From assembly GCA_016710435.1 (NCBI GenBank), contig JADJVV010000047.1:1-30547 (forward strand): a stretch of 30,547 nucleotides of DNA, read 5' to 3'. The translations under genes and the position numbers were made by a program. Origin of the DNA: Hyphomicrobiales bacterium. Lineage in GTDB: Bacteria > Pseudomonadota > Alphaproteobacteria > Rhizobiales > Aestuariivirgaceae. The notes below the pieces were generated by a model. The model ran no database searches, was not told the origin of the DNA, and worked only from the letters and a program-made list of their open reading frames with translations. Shown piece after piece: positions 16,375 to 24,248 of this stretch (its first letter is position 1; every line of letters begins with the position of its first letter).

Positions 16375-17931
16375 ATGGTCTGGTCAGCATCCGCACCGCA
16401 GGGTTACGAGTCCGACAAGGTCCGCTACGAAGTGCTGCCTTACCTGGCGCGCGGCGGGCTGGACATCGGCTGCGGCCCGGCGAAAGTGTGGCCGCACCTG
16501 ATCGGCATCGACTCGGGCAAGGATAGCGACCTGTTCGGCATCGCCATGAAGCCCGACATCGTGGTCCCCGACGCCGCCCGCCTGGCGATCTTCGCCGACG
16601 GCGCCGCCGAATCCATCTTTTCCAGCCACACCCTCGAACATATCGAGGACTGGCAGGGCGCGCTGCGCGAGTGGTGGCGCCTGCTCAAGGTCGACGGCCA
16701 CCTGTGCCTCTACCTTCCGCACGCCGACCTCTACCCGAACATCGGCCAGCCCGGCAGCAACCCCGACCACAAGCACGATTTCCGCCCGGAAGTCATCGTC
16801 GATTTCTTCCGGCTCGCCTTCCCCGACTGGTCGCTGGTCAATGCGCAGACGCGCGGCGACGGCAACGAGTATTCGTTTCTGCTGGTCTTCCAGAAGAAGG
16901 CCGCCGGCGCCGGCCAGTCCGAGCCGTGGGCCGCCCCGCGCCCGGCCAAGACCGCCGGCATCGTCCGCATCGGCGGCAATGGCGATGCGCTGTGGGCCGC
17001 CAGCGTCGCCGCCCACCTGCACGACCAGGGCTATGCCGTGACCGCCTACGTCGCCAAGAACGGCGAGGAAGTGCTGCGCCACGACCCGCACTTCGCCGCC
17101 ATCACCGTGCTGCCGCAGGGCATCCTCGGCGACGACGAGCTGATCGAGTATTGGGCGCATGAGGCGGTCAAGTTCGACAAGTGGGTCAACCTGATCGGCT
17201 CGGTCGAAACCCGCCTGCTGCCGCACCAGTCCGGGCAGGATTTCTACCTGCCGGCGCCGGTCCGCCACAAGCTGATGAACCACAACTACCTCGACATGGT
17301 GCACGCCTATGCCGAGCTGCCGGACGGCACGCCGAGCCGCCAGAAGTTCTACCCGACCGCCGCCGAGCGCCAGTGGGCCGCCGAAACCCGCGCCCGCCTG
17401 CCCGGCAAGCTGGTCATGGTCTCGCCCACCGGATCCGGACCGTTCAAGGCATGGCCGCACACGCAGGCGCTCATGGGCCTGCTCGCCGACGCCGGCGTCT
17501 ATTCGATCATGGTCGGCGACCTGACGCACCTCCCTGACCTCGACCTCGTCGAGCGCCACGGCATCGAATACGGCCACGTTGTCGGCCAGGAATTCCCGCT
17601 GCGCCTGGCGATGACCCTGTGCCTCGAAGCCGACGCCTTCGTCGGCAGCGAAAGCGTGTTCGCCAACGTGGTAGCGATGGAAGCCATGCCGAAGGTCGTC
17701 ATGCTCTCGCACTCGAGCAACGAAAACCTGACCCGCGACTGGATCAACACCGCCGCGCTCGAAGCGCCGGTCGCCTGCCACCCGTGCCACCGCATCCACA
17801 ACGCGGCCGCCGTCATGTGCAGCAAGGACACCCGCACCGGCGCCGCCGCCTGCATGGCCAGCTACAGCGCCGAAGACGTCGCCGCCCTGGTGCTGCAAAG
17901 CCTCGGCATCGAGGAAAGGCAGGCCGCATGA
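16375..17931 (+). CDS. SAM-methyltransferase / GT9-like glycosyltransferase fusion
   Basis: A 518-residue two-domain enzyme starting at ATG 16375 after AAAGGA (16364-16369). Residues 1-170 are a class I methyltransferase: LDIGCGPAKVWPHLIGID (motif I, near 30) and SSHTLEHIEDW (near 83). Residues about 195-510 look like a GT-B enzyme of the heptosyltransferase (GT9) type: an N-terminal GIVRIGGNGDALWAASVAA, a donor-site-like PTGSGPFKAWPHTQALMG, and FVGSESVFANVVAMEAMP. A Cys-rich tail (CHPCHRIH...MCSKDTRTGAAACM) is typical of GT9-like phage and cluster proteins. It lies between capsid and head-tail connector genes and overlaps the next small gene (ATGA 17928-17931). This suggests it decorates a virion or host surface glycan; the target is unknown. 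Confidence 0.75.
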   Translation: MVWSASAPQGYESDKVRYEVLPYLARGGLDIGCGPAKVWPHLIGIDSGKDSDLFGIAMKPDIVVPDAARLAIFADGAAESIFSSHTLEHIEDWQGALREWWRLLKVDGHLCLYLPHADLYPNIGQPGSNPDHKHDFRPEVIVDFFRLAFPDWSLVNAQTRGDGNEYSFLLVFQKKAAGAGQSEPWAAPRPAKTAGIVRIGGNGDALWAASVAAHLHDQGYAVTAYVAKNGEEVLRHDPHFAAITVLPQGILGDDELIEYWAHEAVKFDKWVNLIGSVETRLLPHQSGQDFYLPAPVRHKLMNHNYLDMVHAYAELPDGTPSRQKFYPTAAERQWAAETRARLPGKLVMVSPTGSGPFKAWPHTQALMGLLADAGVYSIMVGDLTHLPDLDLVERHGIEYGHVVGQEFPLRLAMTLCLEADAFVGSESVFANVVAMEAMPKVVMLSHSSNENLTRDWINTAALEAPVACHPCHRIHNAAAVMCSKDTRTGAAACMASYSAEDVAALVLQSLGIEERQAA

Positions 17932-18059
17932 TCACCGAGCAGGCCGCCGACTTCGCCACCACCGCTGCGCCGGTTCGTGCTGCTACGAAGCCGCGCCGGC
18001 CTTCTGGCTATGTGCCGCCTTATCGTAATCCGCCGCGGCTAGCAAAGGATGACTCCTGA
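17928..18059 (+). CDS. Small 43-residue hypothetical protein
   Basis: A short frame of 43 residues beginning MITEQAADFATTAAPVRA, Pro/Arg-rich at its C-terminus (PRRPSGYVPPYRNPPRLAK). Its ATG overlaps the stop of the upstream glycosyltransferase (ATGA) and its TGA overlaps the next start (TGATG, 18057-18061). This double coupling, plus an AGGAAAGGCAG upstream, supports translation. It could be a small linker or scaffold-like protein between capsid and connector genes. Unknown family. Confidence 0.5.
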   Translation: MITEQAADFATTAAPVRAATKPRRPSGYVPPYRNPPRLAKDDS

Positions 18060-18328
18060 TGGCCTTCGTCGAATACAACGATCCGTTCCTCGCCGACTTC
18101 GCCACCACCGCGACCAAGAACGGCTCGACGGCGGTTTCCGGCGTCTTCGACAAAGCCTACGGCGAAGCCTACGGCATGATCGCCGGCACCGATCCCGTCT
18201 TCCGCTGCCCGACCGCCTCGGCCGTCGTGCGCGGCAATACCCTGCTGATCGGCGGCGTGACCTACACGGTGACGCACGTCGAAGGCGACGGCACCGGCTG
18301 GGATGTCTGCCGGTTGGAGGCCGCATAA
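18059..18328 (+). CDS. Head-tail joining protein, lambda FII-like
   Basis: An 89-residue protein whose core, VSGVFDKAYGE, then VFRCPTASAVVRGNTLLIGG and TYTVTHVEGDGTGWDVCRLE, follows the beta-barrel pattern of lambda FII (Phage_attach family), which makes the connector to which the tail binds. Lambda FII is 117 residues with a similar GVFDD...RGDTLTIGE pattern, so the homology is convincing over the second half. The gene is placed as in lambda, after the capsid and before the U-like gene. It overlaps its upstream neighbour by one base and abuts the next start. Confidence 0.8.
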   Translation: MAFVEYNDPFLADFATTATKNGSTAVSGVFDKAYGEAYGMIAGTDPVFRCPTASAVVRGNTLLIGGVTYTVTHVEGDGTGWDVCRLEAA

Positions 18329-18742
18329 ATGGCCCACGCCCGCCAGGCGATCCGCGAAGCCGCCGCCACCCTGCTCACCAACCTGACCACCACCGGCTCG
18401 CGCGTCTTCCAGAGCCGCATGGCGCCGCAGGAATCGCTGCCGTGTTTGTTGGTCACGACCAACGACGAGGAAATCACGCCGGGAACGATCAGCGGCATGG
18501 CCGAACGCAACCTCGACCTGGCCGTAACCGGCTGCGCCAAGTCGGCCAGCAACGTAGACGACACCCTGGACACCATCGCCGCCGAAGTCGAAACGGCAAT
18601 GGCCGGATTCACCTATCGCAACGAACTCACCCGCCTCGAAGTTGATTTCGACGAGGCGGTCGAGAAACCGGCCGGGCGCATCGTCCTGACCTTCCGCATC
18701 ACTTATTTAACCGCCGCCGGTTCGCCCGGCACCCCGATCTAA
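18329..18742 (+). CDS. Tail terminator protein, lambda gpU-like
   Basis: A 137-residue protein with an alpha-beta pattern: an N-terminal helix (HARQAIREAAATLLTNL), a strand-rich centre (SLPCLLVTTNDEEITP), and a C-terminal sequence (RLEVDFDEAVEKPAGRIVLTFRITYLTA) typical of the gpU family. gpU forms a hexameric ring that caps the tail tube and fixes its length. It follows the FII-like gene directly (TAA then ATG at 18329) and is followed by AAGGAG and the tail tube gene, exactly the lambda order U-V apart from a missing Z between FII and U. Confidence 0.8.
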   Translation: MAHARQAIREAAATLLTNLTTTGSRVFQSRMAPQESLPCLLVTTNDEEITPGTISGMAERNLDLAVTGCAKSASNVDDTLDTIAAEVETAMAGFTYRNELTRLEVDFDEAVEKPAGRIVLTFRITYLTAAGSPGTPI

Positions 18743-18752
18743 GGAGATCAAA

Positions 18753-19394
18753 ATGGCAGTCATCACCAAATGGGCGAACGTGGCCGTATCGGTTCAATCG
18801 GCTCTCGCCGCCACCAAGACCATCACCGCAATCACCAAAAACACCACCGGCGTCGTTTCCTCGACGGCGCACGGCTACAGCAATGGCGATTATGTGCTGA
18901 TCCTGGCGCAAGGCATGTACCAGGTCAACTACCGCGTTTTCCGCGTGTCCGCCGTCGCCACCGACAGCTTCTCGCTCGAAGGCGAGGACACCACCAACTA
19001 CGGGACTTTCGTTTCCGGCACCGCGCAGAAGATCACCTTCGGCACCTCGCTGGCCACGCTGACCTCGATCAACGCTTCGGGCGGCGACTTCGACTTCATC
19101 GACACCACCACGATCCACGACAACATCAAGACGCAGGTCCCCGGCCTGCCCAACCCGTCGAACTACACATTCGACTCGTTCTGGGACCCGTCCGACGCCG
19201 GCCTGGTCGCCCTGAAGTCGGCCTCCGACTCGCAGGCCCAGCGCGCCATCCTGTTCAGCTTCGCCAACGGCCAGAAGTTCACCTTCAATGCCTACGTCGG
19301 CTGCTCGCTGTCGCCCACCGGCTCGGCGCAGGACTTGATCAAGACCACCGTCGTCTTCACGGCGCTGGGTGGTCCGAAGGCGTATTCGAGCTAA
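18753..19394 (+). CDS. Major tail tube protein with embedded accessory domain
   Basis: A 213-residue protein starting at ATG 18753 after AAGGAG (18742-18747). C-terminal about 110 residues have the tail-tube fold signs: FGTSLATLTSINASGGDFDFIDTTTIHDNIK, PSNYTFDSFWDPSD and FTALGGPKAYSS. Residues about 25-85 contain an inserted beta module TAHGYSNGDYVLILAQGM..., ending NYGTFVSG, which resembles accessory domains (sometimes annotated FCCH-like) found in other phage structural proteins. The same kind of module appears in the DUF2460 protein at 22133. The tube protein is expected in about 180-200 copies per tail. It is followed by the G-like chaperone gene 3 nt later. Confidence 0.85.
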   Translation: MAVITKWANVAVSVQSALAATKTITAITKNTTGVVSSTAHGYSNGDYVLILAQGMYQVNYRVFRVSAVATDSFSLEGEDTTNYGTFVSGTAQKITFGTSLATLTSINASGGDFDFIDTTTIHDNIKTQVPGLPNPSNYTFDSFWDPSDAGLVALKSASDSQAQRAILFSFANGQKFTFNAYVGCSLSPTGSAQDLIKTTVVFTALGGPKAYSS

Positions 19395-19397
19395 ACG

Positions 19398-19724
19398 ATG
19401 GCCCTCGACAGATCGGCCATAACCCTGCCCGGCCTCCCGCGCGAGGATGTCGCCCTGCCGGAACTCGGCGGCGATGTCACCGTGCGGGGCCTGCTGCTGC
19501 GCGACCGCATGGCGCTGTTTGCCGGCCTGCGCGACGACGATGCCGGCTTCGCCTCGATGGCGCGCCTGTTGCACCTGGCCGTCGTTGGGCCGGACGATAA
19601 GCCGCTGCTCACCGAAGCCGAGTGGGAACGCTTCGGCGGCGTGCAATTCGCCGCGGCGCTGCGCGTGTTCACGGTAGCCAAGCAACTGTCCGGACTTGAT
19701 GCAGAGGAAGCCGCAAAAAACTGA
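19398..19724 (+). CDS. Tail assembly chaperone (G-like)
   Basis: A 108-residue protein beginning MALDRSAITLPGLPRED. It has an acidic helix-rich character (RDRMALFAGLRDDDAGFASM, TEAEWERFGGVQFAAALRVFTVAKQ), the lambda G-type arrangement directly before the tape measure. The stop TGA at 19722-19724 follows immediately after a slippery heptamer. It binds the tape measure during tail assembly. The longer G-T product made by frameshifting is listed separately. Confidence 0.85.
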   Translation: MALDRSAITLPGLPREDVALPELGGDVTVRGLLLRDRMALFAGLRDDDAGFASMARLLHLAVVGPDDKPLLTEAEWERFGGVQFAAALRVFTVAKQLSGLDAEEAAKN

Positions 19725-19924
19725 GGGCGGCGCCCGAGCGCCGCTTCCTTTTCATCCTCGCCGCGCGGCTCGGGCGCACGGTGGCCGAACTGGAAACGAA
19801 CCTGTCGGCGCGCGAATACGCCGAATGGTTCGAGATATGGAAGTGGCAACCCTGGGAAGCGATCCCCGAGCCGCCGCCTGAAATTAAACCGCTGGACCCG
19901 CTGGCCTTTGCGAAATCGTTATGA
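19398..19924 (+). CDS. Tail assembly chaperone fusion (GT-like), by programmed -1 frameshift
   Basis: The reading frame shifts back one base at A AAA AAC (19715-19721) and continues open through 67 further codons to TGA 19922-19924, giving about 175 residues. The extension, LRAAPERRFLFILAARLGRT then AEWFEIWKWQPW and a Pro-rich end, resembles the lambda T segment. The stop overlaps the tape-measure ATG at 19921 (ATGA). In lambda G and GT must be made in a set ratio for correct tail assembly, and the -1 frame here has no stop and normal GC-rich third positions. A simple mutational frameshift would not explain the hairpin, heptamer and stop placement. Confidence 0.88.
19715..19744 (+). promoter_or_regulatory. 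Programmed -1 ribosomal frameshift signal
   Basis: Slippery heptamer A AAA AAC at 19715-19721 in the zero frame GCA AAA AAC TGA. After a 5-nt spacer, GCGGCGC (19727-19733) pairs perfectly with GCGCCGC (19738-19744) around a CCGA tetraloop, giving a 7-bp all-GC stem. Both parts match the known design of -1 frameshift signals in siphophage tail chaperone genes. Confidence 0.88.
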
Positions 19925-22140
19925 CCCAAAAAACCGAAGTCATCATCACCGCAAAGGACGAAACCCGCGCCGCCATCGCCTCGGCGCAGCGCGGGCTGCA
20001 ATCGCTCTCTGCTGCCGGTTCGCGCCTTGGTCAGACCTTTGCTTCGCTCGGGGTTGGTGGCGGCCTGCTCGGCTTTGTCGGCGGCGCCGGCCTGACGGCG
20101 ACAATCAAGCAGACGATTGACGACCTCGACAAGCTGAACGAGGCCGCCGAGCGCATCGGCGTAACCGTCGAGGATTTGAGCGCACTCAATTTCGCCGGCC
20201 AGTTGAATGGCCTCGAATTCGAGGAAATGACGACGGCCTTGACCAAGCTGTCGGTCAAGATGCAGGAAGCAGCAAGCGGCAGCAAGGAAGCGTCAGACCT
20301 GTTCGCCGACCTTGGCATCAAGGTCACTGACTCGGCCGGAAAGCTGAAATCGTCCGACGCGGTCTTTGCAGAAATCGCCGAACGCTTTGCCAGCTTCGAG
20401 GACGGTGCCGCAAAAACGGCGCTGGCCGTCGACCTGTTTGGAAAGTCCGGCGCAAAGCTGGTGCCGGTGCTTAATGGCGGCGCCGCCGGCATCAAAAGCA
20501 TGCGCGACGAAGCCGAAAAGCTCGGCGCCGTCATTGGCTCAGACCTGACCAAGCAGGCCGACGAATTCAACGACAACCTGCTGCGCCTCAGTGTCGTGTC
20601 GTCTGCCGCAGGGCGGGCGCTCGCCGAAAACCTGCTGCCGTTCCTGATTCAGTTTTCATCCGAAGCCCTGGTCGCAATCAAGAACTCAGATGGCTTGCTC
20701 GATGCCTTCGTCCGTTACGGCGTGATGAAGTCGCTCAACTTCAAGACGCCGACCGAAAGCCTCGCGGCGCTCAACAAGGAAGCGCAGAAACTCGAAGACA
20801 CGATCAGCATCGGGCGCGGAAAAGACGGCGATAACGAACGGCTGCGCCGTGTCCAGCAGGAAATAAGCTATTACACGCAACTTGAAAGCATCAAGAATGG
20901 CACCGGCAAGCCGATTGCTGCTACTGGCGGCACGGAACCGATCAAGCGCACGCCCGCGACTACTGGATCGCCTAAAACCGGCGCTGCCCGCTCGCAGGCC
21001 GACGACGCCGCCCGGCTGATCATTTCGTTGCGCGAGCAGGTCGCGCTCAAGGAAGTCGACCTGCAATCGACCGACAAGATGACCGCCGCCGAGAAGGAAG
21101 CGGCTAAGGTCAAGTATCAGCTCGAGGCCGGCATCCTCAAGGCCACCGGCGCGCAGCGCGAGGCGATCTTCGCCAGCCTGGACAACCTGGCAACGCTCGA
21201 AAAGCTGGTCACTGCGCAGGAAGACTATCGCAAGGCGCTGGAATCCGCCGAAGGCACCAACACCAAAAACCGCCAGGCGATGTTCGAGCAGATCGAGGCC
21301 GCCGAGAAAGCCGCCGAGCTGTTCGGACTCAATGCCGCGCAGATCAGCGTCGTCGAGCAGGCGCGGCTGGCCGACGCCATCGCCATCGCCAAACAGAACG
21401 GCGCCAGCGAGGACCAGATCGCCGTCCTCGAAGAAGAACTCGCCTTGCGCGAAAAGTTGTCCGGGGCACTGATCAAGGGCGAGGAAAAATCGCAGCAGCA
21501 GAAGGACGCCGAAGACGCGATCAAGGCAATCGACGAAGTGAACGAATTCGCCAAGCAGGCGGCGCGCAACATGCAGGACGCAATGGCCGACTTCTTCATC
21601 AACCCGACCAAGGACGGCATGCAGAGCATCGGCCAATCCTTCGCCCAGGTGGTGCAGAAGATGATCGCCCAGGCCGCCGCCGCCCAGCTCGGAAAGCTGC
21701 TGTTTGGCGACATGGGCAATACGGGCAATATTGGTGGACTCGCCGGAAGCGGCCTGAAGTGGATTTCCGGGCTTTTCGGTGGTTCGGGCGGCACTTCGTC
21801 GCTGGATTGGTTGAAATCCTATCCCACCGGCGGCGGGCTGAACTTCGCCAACGGCGGCATCATGACGAGTCATGGCGCGCTAACTTTGAACAAGTACGCG
21901 CGGGGCGGCATCGCCAATTCGCCACAAATGGCGATGTTCGGCGAGGGCAGCACCCCGGAAGCCTACGTCCCGCTCCCCGATGGCCGGCGTATTCCGGTCG
22001 CCATGTCGGGCGGCGGCCAGCCGGTCAATCAGGTCATGAACTTCTACGGCGCCGCCGAACCCGCGCAGGTCAAGCGCGCCGCCGCTTCCGGGGCGCGCTC
22101 GGTGCTGGGCGTGGCAAACGGAGCGCGCCGCTATGGCTGA
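19921..22140 (+). CDS. Tail tape-measure protein
   Basis: A 739-residue protein that sets tail length and is injected or acts as a scaffold during ejection. N-terminus: helical TQKTEVIITAKDETRAAIAS, then a hydrophobic Gly-rich patch (SLGVGGGLLGFVGGAGLTA) and DLDKLNEAAERIGVTVEDLS, standard for this family. The middle (about 330-540) is long, charged and coiled-coil-like (EKLVTAQEDYRKALES, AAEKAAELFGLNAAQ). The C-terminus has the lambda H-type ending, Gly-rich PTGGGLNFANGGIMTSHG, then MAMFGEGSTPEAYVPLPDGRR and QPVNQVMNFYG. Its length suggests a tail on the order of 110 nm (inference using the usual ratio of about 0.15 nm per residue). The stop overlaps the next gene. Confidence 0.93.
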   Translation: MTQKTEVIITAKDETRAAIASAQRGLQSLSAAGSRLGQTFASLGVGGGLLGFVGGAGLTATIKQTIDDLDKLNEAAERIGVTVEDLSALNFAGQLNGLEFEEMTTALTKLSVKMQEAASGSKEASDLFADLGIKVTDSAGKLKSSDAVFAEIAERFASFEDGAAKTALAVDLFGKSGAKLVPVLNGGAAGIKSMRDEAEKLGAVIGSDLTKQADEFNDNLLRLSVVSSAAGRALAENLLPFLIQFSSEALVAIKNSDGLLDAFVRYGVMKSLNFKTPTESLAALNKEAQKLEDTISIGRGKDGDNERLRRVQQEISYYTQLESIKNGTGKPIAATGGTEPIKRTPATTGSPKTGAARSQADDAARLIISLREQVALKEVDLQSTDKMTAAEKEAAKVKYQLEAGILKATGAQREAIFASLDNLATLEKLVTAQEDYRKALESAEGTNTKNRQAMFEQIEAAEKAAELFGLNAAQISVVEQARLADAIAIAKQNGASEDQIAVLEEELALREKLSGALIKGEEKSQQQKDAEDAIKAIDEVNEFAKQAARNMQDAMADFFINPTKDGMQSIGQSFAQVVQKMIAQAAAAQLGKLLFGDMGNTGNIGGLAGSGLKWISGLFGGSGGTSSLDWLKSYPTGGGLNFANGGIMTSHGALTLNKYARGGIANSPQMAMFGEGSTPEAYVPLPDGRRIPVAMSGGGQPVNQVMNFYGAAEPAQVKRAAASGARSVLGVANGARRYG

Positions 22141-23005
22141 TTTCCTCGAAGAACGCCTCTCCGACCTGATCCGCTACGGGTCGTCCTACCAGGATGACTA
22201 CGCGGTCAACGTTGTGGCGACTGCCGGCGGGCAGGAATACCGCTCGCTGGTGCATCCCTACCCGGTGCGCCGTTTCGATATTTCCTACCTGTTGGACGAG
22301 GCCAAAACCTACGCGCAACTGATGGCCGTCTATCACCGCGCCCACGGCACCTTCGCCGGCTTCCGCGCGCGCTGCTTCGACGAGTGGTCGAGCAACGGCG
22401 CCAAGGGGGCGCCCACCGCCTTCGATCAACCGATGGCGCTGGTGTCGGCCGGCGTCTATCAACTGGCCAAGCAATACGGCACAGACAAGGCCGCCGGCGC
22501 CACCGGCTATGCCTACCGCTACATCAAGAAGCCGGTGGCCGGCACGGTGCTGGCCGGCATCGGCGCCACGGCGATCCGCTCGGCCGACTGGTCGGTCGAT
22601 ACCACCACCGGCCGCGTCACCTTCGCCGCCGACCAGACCAAGGCCGTCACCTCGATTAGCCAGGCGGCGAGCGCCGAGCTGGTGGTCGGGGCTGCGCATG
22701 GTTTCGTCAGCGGGCAGAGCGTGCAGGTTTCCGGCGTCAATGGCATGACCCAGATCAACGGCCTGCGCGCCCTGATTACCGCCACCTCGGCGACGACGAT
22801 CACCGTGGCTATCAACTCGACCGCCTTCTCGACCTACACCAGCGGCGGCGTCGTCCATACCCGCCCGCAGGCTGGTGAAACGGTGACGGCCGGCTTCGAG
22901 TTCGACTTTCCGGTGCGCTTTTCCACCGCGCTGCCGGTCGGCCAGGATTATCCCGGCTACCGGCCGGTCGACGGGGTGTCGCTGGTGGAACTGCTCAACC
23001 CATGA
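22133..23005 (+). CDS. Tail protein, DUF2460/GTA-type distal tail protein with inserted beta domain
   Basis: A 290-residue protein. The flanks carry the DUF2460 features: ADFLEERLSDLIRYGSSY, VHPYPVRRFDISYLL, GTFAGFRARCFDEWS, and the terminal GFEFDFPVRFSTALPVGQ. Between about residues 170 and 245 there is an accessory beta module (AAHGFVSGQSVQVSGVNGM ... FSTYTSGG) of the same type as that in the tail-tube protein. In gene transfer agents the DUF2460 protein is part of the distal tail. Its start, ATG 22133, overlaps the tape-measure stop by 8 nt and its end overlaps the next gene by 4 nt, so the tail-tip genes form one coupled operon. Confidence 0.85.
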   Translation: MADFLEERLSDLIRYGSSYQDDYAVNVVATAGGQEYRSLVHPYPVRRFDISYLLDEAKTYAQLMAVYHRAHGTFAGFRARCFDEWSSNGAKGAPTAFDQPMALVSAGVYQLAKQYGTDKAAGATGYAYRYIKKPVAGTVLAGIGATAIRSADWSVDTTTGRVTFAADQTKAVTSISQAASAELVVGAAHGFVSGQSVQVSGVNGMTQINGLRALITATSATTITVAINSTAFSTYTSGGVVHTRPQAGETVTAGFEFDFPVRFSTALPVGQDYPGYRPVDGVSLVELLNP

Positions 23006-23826
23006 AAGCCACCGTCGCGCCTTACGAAACCGCCGCCTGGTGCGTGCGGATCGAGTGCACGAACGGCACCATCGTGCGCCTTACTTCGTTTCCAGGCAAT
23101 CTGACCATGAGTAACGCCGAAGTCTATCTGACTGATTCAGGTTATGAGACAACGGCATTCTCTTCCACCTCGTCGGCATCGCCTTCGGCAATCGACATCG
23201 AGGGGATCGCCGGCATCGCCGGCATCAGCCACGACGAGATTGCTTCAGGTGTATTCGACAACGCCCGCATCTATATTTTCAAGTGCGATTTTCTTGCGCC
23301 GGTTGAGGATTACGAGCCGGTAACGCTCGGATTTTTTGGGAAAACAACGCTTGAGGATGAGAAGTACAGGGTCGAGGGAATGAGCATTAGCGACGCGCTC
23401 AACCAGTCGGTCGGGCGAACCTATACAGCATCCTGCTCGCGCACCTTTGGCGATGCGGGCTGTGCGATCAACCTGTCTGCACTAACCGTCACTGGCGCGG
23501 TGACTTCGGTTACTTCAAATTCTGTGTTCCGCGATAGCTCAAGAAGTGAGGCGGTCGACCACTTTATTGCAGGAACATTTGAATTTACATCTGGGCTTAA
23601 TTCCGGGTTGAAGCCTTTGGAAATTCGCGGCTATGCCGCTGACGGAACAATCACGGTATTTGAGGGGTTTTTTTACGCGCCCGCCATCGGAGACACCTAC
23701 ACTTTGAAGCCTGGATGCCGCAAGCGGCTGGTCGATTGTCAGGCGCGGAGTAATGTTCCAAACTTCTTCGGCTTCCCTAATATCCCAACCAGCAGCGCGG
23801 CCACAAAGTTCGGGGGTCAGTCGTGA
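23002..23826 (+). CDS. Tail-tip protein, DUF2163/BR0599 family
   Basis: A 274-residue protein with the DUF2163 N-terminal signs (LTSFPGNLTMSNAEVYLTDSG, then SAIDIEGIAGIAGISHDEIA and FDNARIYIFKCDFLAP) and the BR0599-type C-terminus (TYTASCSRTFGDAGCAINLS, then DTYTLKPGCRKRLVDCQAR...NVPNFFGFPNIP). Cysteines of the C-terminal half (CSRTFGDAGC, CRKRLVDC) likely bind metal. In gene transfer agents and related phages it lies between DUF2460 and the NlpC/P60 protein, as here. Its ATG 23002 overlaps the preceding stop. The second half has clearly lower GC than the head genes. Confidence 0.88.
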   Translation: MKATVAPYETAAWCVRIECTNGTIVRLTSFPGNLTMSNAEVYLTDSGYETTAFSSTSSASPSAIDIEGIAGIAGISHDEIASGVFDNARIYIFKCDFLAPVEDYEPVTLGFFGKTTLEDEKYRVEGMSISDALNQSVGRTYTASCSRTFGDAGCAINLSALTVTGAVTSVTSNSVFRDSSRSEAVDHFIAGTFEFTSGLNSGLKPLEIRGYAADGTITVFEGFFYAPAIGDTYTLKPGCRKRLVDCQARSNVPNFFGFPNIPTSSAATKFGGQS

Positions 23827-24248
23827 CGCCGGATGATGTTGTTTTTGCGGCTCGTTCAGCCATTGGGACGCCATTTGTCCATCAAGGCCGAACCGTCGGT
23901 GTTGGACTGGATTGCGCGGGGCTGTTGGCTTATGTCGCGTCTGAATTACAGGTCAAGCACAACGACCTTCCAGCTTATCCGCGCCGCCCGTCTGGAAGAA
24001 TGCTAGAGGCAACCTTTGAAGTACATGAGAAGGCCGGGGTAATAGATCGCGTTCTTGTTTCGGATATGCGGGCTGGCGACATCCTGATGATGACGTTCGG
24101 CGGCGACCCGCAACATATAGCAATCTCGGCGGGCGATAGCATCATCCATGCGTGGATGCAGCCGGGGAAGGTATGCGAACACCGAATTGACGAAACATGG
24201 AGAAAACGCATTGTTCGCGTTTATCGCTTTGTAGGGGTTGAGACATGA
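23823..24248 (+). CDS. NlpC/P60-type peptidoglycan peptidase of the tail tip
   Basis: A 141-residue enzyme. The catalytic Cys is in VGLDCAGLL and the His in DPQHIAISAGDS, with a following HAWMQPGKVCEH block that agrees with NlpC/P60 amidases. Such tail-tip enzymes cleave the stem peptide of host peptidoglycan to let the tail pass. It starts at a GTG (23823) overlapping the previous stop and ends in an ATGA overlap with the hub gene (24245-24248), so all are one translational unit. Confidence 0.9.
   Translation: MTPDDVVFAARSAIGTPFVHQGRTVGVGLDCAGLLAYVASELQVKHNDLPAYPRRPSGRMLEATFEVHEKAGVIDRVLVSDMRAGDILMMTFGGDPQHIAISAGDSIIHAWMQPGKVCEHRIDETWRKRIVRVYRFVGVET

Noticed and set aside
14917..17898. Two long minus-strand ORFs (14917-16365 and 16384-17898)
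   Set aside because: Antisense shadows of the capsid and methyltransferase-glycosyltransferase genes, which have clear family motifs.
19715..19724. G/GT junction considered as another sequencing error
   Set aside because: Unlike the six other sites it needs a -1 shift, and has a classical heptamer, correct spacer and a perfect hairpin.
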